A stretch of 64,000 nt of DNA from Demequina oxidasica. Its GTDB lineage: Bacteria; Actinomycetota; Actinomycetes; Actinomycetales; Demequinaceae. The notes under the pieces were generated by a model. The model was not told where the DNA came from, did not search any database, and worked only from the letters and a program-made list of their open reading frames with translations. Positions 1 through 8,321 of the stretch are shown here, in pieces (the first letter of the stretch is position 1; every line of letters starts with the position of its first letter). A program made the translations under genes and the position numbers. The stretch is from NCBI RefSeq assembly GCF_000975115.1, contig NZ_BBRE01000004.1, positions 1 through 64,000 of the forward strand, in the 5' to 3' direction.

Positions 1-70
1 CAATGTCCCTTATACGGCAACACCACTAAGGTGTTCCGGAGTACTTTTGAAACCTCAAGATCGGAGCATG

Positions 71-1399
71 ATGGCCAACGAGGAAAAGGATCGCCCAGCG
101 GACGACCGCGAGAAGCGGGCGTCACGTCCACCTACTGGCAATTCAAGGCCCGCGGAAACGAGCAGGTCAAAGGGATACACGCGTCCGAGCCGGGATGACA
201 GCATCCGGCCACCACGCTCCTCGGACTCGCGTCCCCCACGCACCGATCGAGGCAACTCTTCCTCGTCGCGTCCACTGAACAGTTCTTCCCGCCCGCCGTC
301 TGACGGTGCTGGCGGTAACCGGGGCGCGTCCGGTTCCACCGGTGGTGATTCTCGTGGTTACCAGGGTCGTCCTGACCGTGCAGGGTCCGCCCGGCCTGAC
401 CGTGGTGATTCTCGTGGTTACCAGGGCCGCCCCGACCGTGCCGGTAGCGACCGGCCTCCTCAGCGCACTGGGTATTTGGGCAAGGGCGCGCCTAAGCACA
501 AGGGCGCCGACCGTCGCGACGACGATGACCGCGCTCCTCGCAACGAGGGTCTAGTGCGCAAGGCGCCTATCGCCCCTGACATCCCCGATGAGATCACTTT
601 TGACCTGCTCGACAAGACCGCTCGCGCGAGCCTGCGGACGCTGAGCAAGGATAACGCCGAGGATGTCGGTCGCCACCTGGTCATGGCCGGCAGGCTCATC
701 GACATTGACCCCGAGCGGGCCTACCAGCACGCGCAGGTCGCGGTGGCGCGTGGTGGTCGCGTAGACATCTGCCGCGAGGCAGCGGCTCTGACGGCGTATG
801 CCACCGGCCGATATGCCGACGCGTTGCGCGAGTTCCGTACCGTGCGTCGGCTGAACGGTTCAAGCGAGCACCTGCCACTGATGGCGGACTGTGAGCGTGG
901 GCTTGGCAGGCCCGAGCGCGCTATTGCGCTCGCTCAGGAACCGGAGGCGAAGAAGCTCTCCGCAGAGGCTTCGGTTGAGTTGCAGATCGTGATCGCCGGT
1001 GCGCGGATGGATATGGGTAACGCCGAGGCCGCGCTCATGACTCTGGCGCGTATCTCCACCAAAGACTCGCAAGCGCGCGTGCGCATTTCGGAGGCCAAGG
1101 TGGCGGTGCTGCGGGCACTGGACCGCAACACCGAAGCCGACGAACTCGAGGCGACCCTTCCTGCAGAAGGGGCTGACGAGCCGACCTGGGCTGACGAGGT
1201 GTACCTCTACGACACAGAGGAACTCCCGGAGCCCGTCGAGTATGTGGCACCGGTTGAGAGCGCCGGCGAGGACGATGCCAGCGTCACTCCAGCATCGGGA
1301 GATGCCAATGGAGCCGACACCATGACCGTAGTTGCAGACGACGAGTCGGCAGGCACTCATAAGGACACGAACGTCCCTGAGGAGCCAAAGAATGTCTGA
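71..1399 (+). CDS. TPR-like protein with disordered Arg/Ser/Gly-rich N-terminus
   Basis: The first ~170 residues are low-complexity, rich in Arg, Pro, Ser, Gly and Asp, and probably disordered. They contain a 20-residue unit present twice. The rest is helical with a tetratricopeptide-like pattern (for example around ARASLRTLSKDNAEDVGRHL and the AYQHAQVA and YADALREF segments), followed by an acidic tail. Its position just upstream of a HAD phosphatase, a ~56-aa protein and tlyA matches Rv1691, a TPR protein of unknown role in M. tuberculosis. I chose the ATG at 71 (GGAG 4 nt upstream); a TTG at 47 with GGAG 5 nt upstream is a real alternative that adds 8 residues. Function is unknown; a scaffold role is inference. 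Confidence 0.8.
   Translation: MANEEKDRPADDREKRASRPPTGNSRPAETSRSKGYTRPSRDDSIRPPRSSDSRPPRTDRGNSSSSRPLNSSSRPPSDGAGGNRGASGSTGGDSRGYQGRPDRAGSARPDRGDSRGYQGRPDRAGSDRPPQRTGYLGKGAPKHKGADRRDDDDRAPRNEGLVRKAPIAPDIPDEITFDLLDKTARASLRTLSKDNAEDVGRHLVMAGRLIDIDPERAYQHAQVAVARGGRVDICREAAALTAYATGRYADALREFRTVRRLNGSSEHLPLMADCERGLGRPERAIALAQEPEAKKLSAEASVELQIVIAGARMDMGNAEAALMTLARISTKDSQARVRISEAKVAVLRALDRNTEADELEATLPAEGADEPTWADEVYLYDTEELPEPVEYVAPVESAGEDDASVTPASGDANGADTMTVVADDESAGTHKDTNVPEEPKNV
341..460 (+). repeat. Two tandem copies of a 60-bp in-frame repeat
   Basis: Bases 341-400 and 401-460 are related 60-bp units inside the disordered N-terminus of the first gene. The first ~26 bases are nearly identical, then they diverge mostly at third positions. 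They encode two copies of a unit beginning GDSRGYQGRPDRAG. This looks like recent expansion by slippage or unequal crossing-over. Confidence 0.8.
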
Positions 1400-2405
1400 C
1401 GCCACATTGCATGGCACCACCAAGCCACTCCAAGAGTTCTTTGATGTAGCACTCGTCGATCTGGATGGAGTCGCCTACAAGGGACCTGACGCGATCCCGT
1501 CCGCGCCACCGGCGTTGGCCGAGGCCCGCGGAGCTGGCCTGCAGCTGATCTTTGTGACGAACAACGCGAGCCGCGAGCCCGAGGAGGTCTCGGGTCAGCT
1601 GACCAACCTTGGCATTCCGACGGAGGTTGAGGAAGTCATGACCGCCGCCCAGGCTGGCGCGATCATGCTGACCGAGCATGTCGCTAAGGGCTCGCGCGTG
1701 CTGGTGATTGGCGGTAAAGGCCTGCGTACTGCCGTCTCCGCTGCCGGCTTCGAGGTGGTCGACAGTGCGGACGATGCTCCCGCTGCAGTGATCCAGGGAT
1801 ACGCACCTGAGATTGGCTGGAGGGATTTCGCGGAGGCGACCTACGCCATCCACGGGGGCGCACGTTTCTTCGCGACCAACTTGGATATGACGCTTCCGAC
1901 CAACCGTGGCATGGCTCCCGGCAATGGCGCCCTGGTCAGCGTTGTCGCCACTGCAACCGGAGTGACCCCCCTCGCTGCTGGCAAACCGGAGCCAGCGATG
2001 TTCCACATGGCGGCCGCGCGGACCGGCGCTCAGCGTCCGCTTGCCATCGGCGATCGACTCGACACGGATCTAAAAGGTGCGCGTGCGGCAAACATCCCCG
2101 GACTCATGGTTCTGACCGGCGTGAACGATGCTCGAGATGCGCTTTTGGCGCCCGCGGATCAGCGGCCCAGCTTCATTGGGGCAGATCTCACTTGCTTGGC
2201 TGAGGCACATCCGGAGCCCAGTGTTTCCGGCGAGTGGGTCCATGTGGGCGAGGCCCGAGCCCGCGTGACCGAGGGCCACCTCCTCGTAGACGGCGGCACC
2301 GGCATCGATCGTGTGCGCGCCGCATGCGTCGCGGCATGGGCAGCGGCCGATGCCGGTCACAAGGTCGTGGTTGAGACCTTGCCCCACCTGGGAGTAACCT
2401 TCTGA
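1392..2405 (+). CDS. HAD-IIA family phosphatase (NagD/glycerol-3-phosphate phosphatase type)
   Basis: A HAD-superfamily phosphohydrolase of 337 aa. Motif I is VDLDGVAYKG near residue 22 (nucleophile and acid/base Asp), motif II is FVTNNASR, motif III is the Lys of GKPEPAMFH, and motif IV is IGDRLDTDLKGA. The threonine/asparagine-rich motif II and the C2-type cap between motifs II and III place it with NagD/phosphoglycolate/glycerol-3-phosphate phosphatases. The syntenic M. tuberculosis gene, Rv1692, has been described as a glycerol-3-phosphate phosphatase; transfer of that substrate is inference. The start is the ATG at 1392 with GGAG 7 nt upstream, overlapping the preceding stop by 8 nt, so the two genes are probably translationally coupled. 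A C-terminal ~70-residue extension follows the HAD core. Confidence 0.9.
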   Translation: MSDATLHGTTKPLQEFFDVALVDLDGVAYKGPDAIPSAPPALAEARGAGLQLIFVTNNASREPEEVSGQLTNLGIPTEVEEVMTAAQAGAIMLTEHVAKGSRVLVIGGKGLRTAVSAAGFEVVDSADDAPAAVIQGYAPEIGWRDFAEATYAIHGGARFFATNLDMTLPTNRGMAPGNGALVSVVATATGVTPLAAGKPEPAMFHMAAARTGAQRPLAIGDRLDTDLKGARAANIPGLMVLTGVNDARDALLAPADQRPSFIGADLTCLAEAHPEPSVSGEWVHVGEARARVTEGHLLVDGGTGIDRVRAACVAAWAAADAGHKVVVETLPHLGVTF

Positions 2406-2407
2406 AC

Positions 2408-2578
2408 ATGGCTGACATCAATGATTCCCGCACCACGCTGGGACAGGTCGAGTACCCCGCCGAAGTCCGTGAGGCACTCAAGGCAGTAACTGAGTTGCCT
2501 GAGGACCTCGACGAGCAGGCGGAGTTTTACGACAAGGTACAAGACGCCCTTGCCTCGCGGCTCCGCGAGGACTCCTAA
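2408..2578 (+). CDS. Small conserved protein upstream of tlyA
   Basis: An ATG at 2408 opens 56 codons ending in TAA at 2576-2578. The product is acidic and helical, beginning MADINDSRTTLGQVEYPAEV. It fits the 58-residue-class protein (Rv1693) found between the HAD phosphatase and tlyA in mycobacteria, which has no known function. It starts 2 nt after the HAD stop and ends 7 nt before the tlyA start, so it is evidently part of the same transcript. Its size, spacing and lack of overlapping alternatives make it a credible gene. Confidence 0.8.
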   Translation: MADINDSRTTLGQVEYPAEVREALKAVTELPEDLDEQAEFYDKVQDALASRLREDS

Positions 2579-2585
2579 GCACTCG

Positions 2586-3446
2586 ATGCGCCTCGACCTC
2601 GCGGTCGTGGCTCGCGGCTTGGCTCGTTCGCGAACCCACGCCCAGACCCTCATTGCGGCCGGATCAATTTTGGTCGACGGTGCTGTCGCTTCCAAGCCCG
2701 CGCTGACTATCCGCGACGGCGTGGTGATCGAGCTTGCAGGCCCTAGCGACCACTACGTCTCCCGCGCCGCGCACAAGTTGATTGGTGCTTTGGACGAGTG
2801 CGCGCCGCTCGGCTTTGACGTTGCTGGCCGGGTGGCCCTCGATGCTGGCGCGTCCACGGGCGGCTTCACGCAGGTGTTGCTAGAGCGCTCGGTCGCCCAT
2901 GTGACGGCAATCGACGTGGGCCATGACCAACTTGCTGCCCCGATTCGCGCTGATGACCGCGTGACCGTGGTCGAGGGCGTTAACGTCCGCGAACTCGAAC
3001 CAGGAAGCCTGCGCGACGACACCAACGTGGTGGTCGCTGATCTGTCATTCATTTCACTCACCATGGTGATCCCCGCGCTGGTGAGAGCGGTGGAGCCCGT
3101 CTCGGACTTTGTCCTGATGGTGAAGCCTCAGTTCGAGGTGGGGCGCCAGAAGCTGGGTAAGAACGGCGTCGTCACCGACCAAGTCGATCGCGCCGATGCC
3201 GTGGCTGGGGTGGTTGCGGCCATGCGCTCCGCAGGGCTCACCATCCACCACGTGTCCCGCAGCGCGCTCCCGGGTCCACACGGCAATGTGGAATTCTTCG
3301 TGTGGGGCTCCTCGGCATGGCAGGCTGGGGATGTCGGACATGCCAGCGACAATGAACTGGCCGACGTGACCGGCGCCCGCGAGCGTCCGGTTCTTGATGA
3401 CAGTGCCGCCGCGGCGGCCATTGACCGCGAAGTAGCGAAGGGGTAG
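2586..3446 (+). CDS. tlyA: TlyA-family rRNA (cytidine-2'-O)-methyltransferase
   Basis: A 286-aa protein. Residues 1-60 form an S4 RNA-binding domain (MRLDLAVVARGLARSRTHAQ), followed by an FtsJ-like Rossmann methyltransferase domain with the SAM motif LDAGASTGGFTQVLL near residue 85 and VVADLSFISL further on. TlyA methylates C1409 of 16S rRNA and C1920 of 23S rRNA in mycobacteria, and its loss gives capreomycin/viomycin resistance. I place the start at ATG 2586 because the family begins with this exact MRLD pattern; upstream in-frame codons would run through the small gene before it. The stop overlaps the GTG/ATG start region of nadK, indicating an operon. A C-terminal ~40-residue acidic tail is present. 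Confidence 0.93.
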   Translation: MRLDLAVVARGLARSRTHAQTLIAAGSILVDGAVASKPALTIRDGVVIELAGPSDHYVSRAAHKLIGALDECAPLGFDVAGRVALDAGASTGGFTQVLLERSVAHVTAIDVGHDQLAAPIRADDRVTVVEGVNVRELEPGSLRDDTNVVVADLSFISLTMVIPALVRAVEPVSDFVLMVKPQFEVGRQKLGKNGVVTDQVDRADAVAGVVAAMRSAGLTIHHVSRSALPGPHGNVEFFVWGSSAWQAGDVGHASDNELADVTGARERPVLDDSAAAAAIDREVAKG

Positions 3447-3448
3447 TG

Positions 3449-4324
3449 ATGACACGCCGCATCCTCATTGTGGTCAATCCGCACCGAACCGAGACGGTCG
3501 AGGCGGGTCAGATCGCCGCGCGCGCACTCGAGGCTGAAGGAGTCGAGCCGTGCTTCGACTTCAACCCTGACGTAAGTGCACCTATCGAGGCCGCCATCGT
3601 GCTCGGCGGCGACGGCACTATGCTGCACGCCGCACACGTCACGCACGGCACCAAGATCCCGTTGCTTGGGGTCAACCTTGGCCGCGTGGGATTTCTCGCG
3701 GAACTCGAGCGAGACGATGTCGCGCATGCGGCTACCCGACTCGCCTCAGGCGACTATCACGTTGAGGAGCGCCGCACCCTTCAGGTGACCGTTATCGACC
3801 CTGACGGCGCTCGTCATGAGGGCTGGGCTCTCAACGAGGCCACCCTGGAACGCACCGACCTGCATTCGACTCTGGAGGTTGCGGTGGAGGTCGACGGCCG
3901 GCCGCTATCAACCTTTGGATGCGACGGAGTGATTGTCTCGACCGCTACCGGGTCCACTGCGCATGCCTTCTCTGCCGGGGGTCCGGTAATGTGGCCAAAC
4001 GTGGATGCGCTGCTGTTCGTGCCGCTGTCCGCCCACGCGCTCTTCGCGAGGCCGTTGGTGGTCGGCCCGGACTCCTACTTCGCTGTCGAGGTCATGGAGG
4101 GCACTGCCTCTCCAGGCAACGTGATTCTGGACGGTTCGCGAGGCATCGATGTGCCCCGCGGGGGCCGGCTCGAGGTACGCCGAGGCGATGAGACAGTGCT
4201 GCTGGCACGCACCAATGACGCCCCATTCACCGAGCGTCTTGTCAAGAAGTTCTCACTACCCACCAACGGGTGGCGCGGCGAGCGCCCGTCACGCGCGAAC
4301 ACGCCCCCTGACGAGGACGGCTAG
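3449..4324 (+). CDS. nadK: NAD kinase
   Basis: Phosphorylates NAD to NADP using ATP or polyphosphate. The diagnostic GGDGT motif is at residues 53-57, followed by the glycine-rich NLGRVGFLAE and the NE of ALNEATLER, which bind NAD; a second Gly-rich region is VIVSTATGSTAHAFSAGG. The length of 291 aa is normal for the family. The start is ATG 3449 (GTG 3446 directly before it is an alternative that overlaps the tlyA stop). It is followed after 2 nt by recN, as in most actinobacteria, so tlyA-nadK-recN form one transcript. Confidence 0.95.
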   Translation: MTRRILIVVNPHRTETVEAGQIAARALEAEGVEPCFDFNPDVSAPIEAAIVLGGDGTMLHAAHVTHGTKIPLLGVNLGRVGFLAELERDDVAHAATRLASGDYHVEERRTLQVTVIDPDGARHEGWALNEATLERTDLHSTLEVAVEVDGRPLSTFGCDGVIVSTATGSTAHAFSAGGPVMWPNVDALLFVPLSAHALFARPLVVGPDSYFAVEVMEGTASPGNVILDGSRGIDVPRGGRLEVRRGDETVLLARTNDAPFTERLVKKFSLPTNGWRGERPSRANTPPDEDG

Positions 4325-4326
4325 CG

Positions 4327-6018
4327 GTGCTTCACGAACTGTCTATCGATAACCTCGGAGTCATCCAGTCGGCGCGGGTCACCTTTGGTGCCGGCCTGAC
4401 TGTACTCACGGGGGAGACCGGCGCCGGCAAGACCATGGTGTTGACCGGGTTGGGGCTAATTCTGGGCGGCAAGCCAACCCCCTCCGCTGTGCGCACTGGA
4501 GCGGATGAGGCCGTGGCTCAGGCAGTGCTCGATGTCCCCGATGACTCGCGGGCCCGCGCCGCGCTGGCCGATGCCGGGGCTGAGCTTGAGGACGACGGCA
4601 CAGTGATCGTGGCACGCACCGTGAGTGCCACGACGCGTTCACGGGCAATTGTCGCGGGTCGCACCGCCCCCCAAACCCTTCTCGCTGACATCGCATCGGA
4701 TCTCGTCACCGTTCACGGGCAGAGTGACCAGGTGCGCCTGCGGTCCGCGGCACGCCAACGCGCGACGCTCGACGAGTACGCAGGGCCGGAGCAGGTACGC
4801 CTGCTGGAGGACTATCGCGTGGCCTGGGCCGCGTGGGGCGACGCCAAAACGGAACTAGAGCGCATGGAATCAGGCGCCACCCAAGCGCGCGCGGATGTAG
4901 CGAGGCTCCGCGAAGACCTCATTGCAATTGACGCAGTAGGCCCACAGCCAGGCGAGGACGAGGCCCTCACCGCGGAGGCGATGGTGCTCGAGAACGCAGA
5001 GTCGGTTCGCACCGGGGTGGCGAAGGCGGGCCAGGCCATCGACAACGATTCCGACCAGATGTCTCTGGTGGCCGCGATAGAGGCCGCCCGCCGGGCTCTT
5101 GGGGACGCGGCGCGTCACGATCCCGTGCTTGCCGAACACGAGAAGCGGCTGGCTGAGATGAGTTACGCCGCAGCAGACATTTCGAGCGACTTGGTGCACT
5201 ACCTGGACGCGCTCGACGCTGATCCTGGCCGCCTAGAGGCTCTCAACGGGCGCCGCAGCACGCTCGCCTCGCTGGGCCGCCGCATCGGCCGCGATGTGAC
5301 GGGAATCTTGGAGTACGCGGCAGACGCTCGAGAGCGAGTCGCGGAGGACGATGCGTGGGACGAGACGCTGATCCAGCGGCGCGAGGAGGTCGAGCGCACC
5401 AAAGCCACTGTCGTTGAGCTCGCAGGCAAGCTCTCGCAAGCAAGGACGCGCGCATCGACGGCGTTGGCAGAGGCCGTCAATAGTGAACTTGGGCAGCTCG
5501 CCATGCCCGACGCGCGTTTTGAAATTGACGTCGAGCCAGTCGAGCCCGGGCCTTCGGGCGCCGATGCCATCGTCATGACCCTCGCTGCGCACCCAGGTAC
5601 TGCACCACGGCCAGTGGCTGAGGCGGCATCGGGCGGTGAACTGTCGAGAATCATGCTGGCGATCGAAGTGGCGTTAGCGGATCGTGCTGCGGCGCCCGGG
5701 CACACGTTCGTTTTTGACGAGGTGGACGCGGGAGTCGGCGGACGAGCGGCCGTCGCAGTCGGTAACCGACTCGCAGCGCTCGCCCGCACGCACCAGGTGA
5801 TCGTTGTCACGCACCTCGCCCAAGTGGCGGCCTTCGCGAACACCCACGTCGTGGTGCAGAAGTCGACCGATGGATCCATCACCACCACCGCGGTCGTCGA
5901 GGTCACGGAGGGGGACAGGGTGGCCGAGATCGCGCGCCTGCTGTCTGGTCAGGAAGACTCGGCTACGGCACGCGCCCACGCGCTTGAGCTGCTGGAGGCA
6001 TCCGCCGTGGCACGATGA
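4327..6018 (+). CDS. recN: DNA repair protein RecN
   Basis: An SMC-like ATPase acting in double-strand-break repair. Walker A GETGAGKT lies at residues 29-36, the centre is a long Ala/Glu/Arg-rich coiled coil, and the C-terminal half carries the signature ASGGELSRIMLAIEVAL and Walker B FVFDEVDAGVGGRAA, followed by VVTHLAQVAAF. At 563 aa it is full length. The GTG start at 4327 lies 2 nt after the nadK stop. No LexA box is seen just upstream, so it is probably read through from tlyA-nadK. Confidence 0.95.
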   Translation: MLHELSIDNLGVIQSARVTFGAGLTVLTGETGAGKTMVLTGLGLILGGKPTPSAVRTGADEAVAQAVLDVPDDSRARAALADAGAELEDDGTVIVARTVSATTRSRAIVAGRTAPQTLLADIASDLVTVHGQSDQVRLRSAARQRATLDEYAGPEQVRLLEDYRVAWAAWGDAKTELERMESGATQARADVARLREDLIAIDAVGPQPGEDEALTAEAMVLENAESVRTGVAKAGQAIDNDSDQMSLVAAIEAARRALGDAARHDPVLAEHEKRLAEMSYAAADISSDLVHYLDALDADPGRLEALNGRRSTLASLGRRIGRDVTGILEYAADARERVAEDDAWDETLIQRREEVERTKATVVELAGKLSQARTRASTALAEAVNSELGQLAMPDARFEIDVEPVEPGPSGADAIVMTLAAHPGTAPRPVAEAASGGELSRIMLAIEVALADRAAAPGHTFVFDEVDAGVGGRAAVAVGNRLAALARTHQVIVVTHLAQVAAFANTHVVVQKSTDGSITTTAVVEVTEGDRVAEIARLLSGQEDSATARAHALELLEASAVAR

Positions 6019-6022
6019 TGCC

Positions 6023-7183
6023 ATGAGTAAATTCTCGCGCCGAAACGAGTCCGCGGGCAGTGATTCCCCGCTAAACGGAACGGCCCGCGTGGATCATTCG
6101 ATTACTGCTCTGACGCGGCGATTGCGTCGTGGCGACATCGCGGTGATCGACGTCCTCGACCTCGACGAGCGCACTGCGTCCCAACTGGCGGCCTGTCGCC
6201 CTTCCGCCGTGATCAACGCGCAGGAGTCTATTTCCGGTCGCTACCCGAACGGCGGACCTACGGTGCTGGCCGCTGCTTCGATTCCGCTGATCGACAAGGC
6301 TGGCGCCGACGTCATGAACATCCGCGACGGTTCGCGCATTCGCATTGATGGCGACGCGGTGTTCCGTGGTGACACGCAGCTGGCCACCGGGGCCATCCTC
6401 ACCGACGAAGCCCTTGAAATCGCGCTTACTGACGCGGCCCAAAACATGCACGTGCAGCTCTCGGCGTTCACCGCGAATGCGATGGACTACGTAGAGCGTG
6501 ACTCTGCACTGCTCTTGGACGGCCGGGGCTTGCCAGCTGTCGACGTGGACCTTGAAGGACGTCACGTGATGATCGTGACCGGCGGGATGCTCTACGCCAA
6601 GCAGCTCAAGGACATCCGCACCTACTTGCGCGAACGTAAGCCCGTCATCATCGCCATTGGTGACTCTGCAGACACCGCCATGGAGCACGCGTACGCGGCC
6701 AAGATCATCGTCGGCAACGTCGAGTCGGTTTCCGAGCGGGCCATGCGTGCCGCGGCCACGGTGGTCGTTCACGATCCGGCTGGGGCCGATGCGGGGATGA
6801 CGCGCGCCGATGCCCTCGGAGTCTCGCGCACCACGTCCGACGCGGGCATCGCTAGCAGCGACCTTGCGGTGTTGCTGGCCCACGCCCAGGGCGCCGAGGT
6901 CATTGTGACCGTCGGCATGGAGACCCGACTTATCGACTATCTGCAGGGTTCTAGCGACCTCAACGCGGGCACGTTCCTGACCCGGCTGCAAGCCGGCGGG
7001 GGACTGGTGGACGCACGCACGCTCGCGCAGGTCTACCGGCACCGTTACTCGCGCTGGACCGTGTTTGGTCTGGTGGTGGCCGGATTTGCTGCCCTCGCTC
7101 TGGCGCTGGCCGCCACTCCGGGTGGTCGATCATGGGTCTCCTCTGCATGGGACACCGTGTCCACCTGGTTGGGTCTGTCGTGA
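6023..7183 (+). CDS. steA: SteA-family putative cytokinetic ring protein
   Basis: A 386-aa protein with a long soluble region and a single C-terminal membrane segment (VFGLVVAGFAALALALAATP, about residues 350-370). It matches the family of C. glutamicum SteA and M. tuberculosis Rv1697, which lies between recN and steB/mctB; SteA and SteB form a membrane complex at the division septum in C. glutamicum and affect cell-wall hydrolase control. The N-terminal part resembles a thiamin pyrophosphokinase-like fold, but I see no proof of that activity. The ATG at 6023 is 4 nt after the recN stop. Its stop overlaps the GTG of the next gene in a GTGA junction, so the two are coupled. Confidence 0.85.
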   Translation: MSKFSRRNESAGSDSPLNGTARVDHSITALTRRLRRGDIAVIDVLDLDERTASQLAACRPSAVINAQESISGRYPNGGPTVLAAASIPLIDKAGADVMNIRDGSRIRIDGDAVFRGDTQLATGAILTDEALEIALTDAAQNMHVQLSAFTANAMDYVERDSALLLDGRGLPAVDVDLEGRHVMIVTGGMLYAKQLKDIRTYLRERKPVIIAIGDSADTAMEHAYAAKIIVGNVESVSERAMRAAATVVVHDPAGADAGMTRADALGVSRTTSDAGIASSDLAVLLAHAQGAEVIVTVGMETRLIDYLQGSSDLNAGTFLTRLQAGGGLVDARTLAQVYRHRYSRWTVFGLVVAGFAALALALAATPGGRSWVSSAWDTVSTWLGLS

Positions 7184-8142
7184 AGCACGACCGCCGCGGA
7201 TGGGTAGTCCCCGTCGTGGTGGCAATGTTCGCGATGGCCATCGGATTAGTGCTTGGATCCGGTCCGCTGCGCACCGCGCTCATCGGCTCGCTGGGCGCTC
7301 AGGTGGACTCGCTGGAGGAAGAGGTTGCGGCCGCCGAGCTTGAGGCTGACCGTGCGAACGTCACCAATGACTATGGCGACGATTGGGTCGCCGGTACGGC
7401 GCCCCAACTTCTAGGCAGCACCCTGGCCGGAGGCAACGTCGCTTTCATCTCCGTCGACGACGCGGACGCCGATGCTGTGAGTGCCGCGCAGGGCTACGTG
7501 AGGGAGGCGGGAGGCTCAGTGGTGGCATCAGTCACCATCGAATCACTGTGGACGGACCCCAATCAGTCTGCTTTCCGTGCCGCACTCGCACCTCAACTCG
7601 CCCCGTCCATCTCCGGGCTCGACGGCACCGAGAGCGTGGACGAGTTGTTCGCGCAGGCGCTCGCGCAGTCCTTGCTCCCCCCTGTGTCCGGCGGTGACGA
7701 GGGGGAACTAGAGGTGCCGCCGGACGCCGCCGCGCAGGACCACGCTCAGGTGCTGTGGACGCTGCTCACCGACGCGGACCTGGTGTCAGGCACGCGCGAC
7801 GGATTAGCGAACGCGGTGGTCATGGTGGCGGGGGAGACGCCGGCTGGCGAGGATGAGACGAGCCTGCAGGCCACGGCGAACATCACGCTCGCCAGCGTGG
7901 TGACCCAGTTCGACGTGGCCGTGGTTGCCGCCAATGGGCCCGATGTCGATGGAGACTTGGTGTCGGACGTGCTTGCGGATACCGATGGTCTGGCGCAACG
8001 AATCTCAACCGTGTCGTGGATACAGACCTCGTTCAGCCAAGTAACCGTAGCGCTCGCGTTGCGAGAGCAATTCGACGGCTGGGTGGGGCATTACGGCCCA
8101 GGCGAGGACTCCGCGGCCGCGCCGCCGCCCATCGGCGAATAG
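7180..8142 (+). CDS. steB: SteB/MctB-family membrane-anchored protein
   Basis: A 320-aa protein with one N-terminal membrane segment (WVVPVVVAMFAMAIGLVLG, about residues 7-25), a short coiled coil (LEEEVAAAELEADRANV) and an extracytoplasmic remainder. The family is annotated either as copper transporter MctB (Rv1698) or as SteB, the partner of SteA. The gene order recN-steA-steB-pyrG supports the family call. Which function applies here (copper efflux or division-site complex) cannot be told from sequence. GTG start at 7180, overlapping steA by 4 nt. Confidence 0.82.
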   Translation: MKHDRRGWVVPVVVAMFAMAIGLVLGSGPLRTALIGSLGAQVDSLEEEVAAAELEADRANVTNDYGDDWVAGTAPQLLGSTLAGGNVAFISVDDADADAVSAAQGYVREAGGSVVASVTIESLWTDPNQSAFRAALAPQLAPSISGLDGTESVDELFAQALAQSLLPPVSGGDEGELEVPPDAAAQDHAQVLWTLLTDADLVSGTRDGLANAVVMVAGETPAGEDETSLQATANITLASVVTQFDVAVVAANGPDVDGDLVSDVLADTDGLAQRISTVSWIQTSFSQVTVALALREQFDGWVGHYGPGEDSAAAPPPIGE

Positions 8143-8321
8143 GACGGTTCTCGGGGCGACGGAGGGGATGTTGGATCCGACACGCCCAGCGCGACACGCC
8201 CGGTGTGGACCTGGGGGGCGAGGACAACCCGGACCAGTTCTGAGAAGTTTTGTGCGGCGAGCGACGTTTTTGGCGCGGCTTGGGTCTCGCGCAGGGCTGT
8301 GCGGTGATAGCGTTGAAGCCC

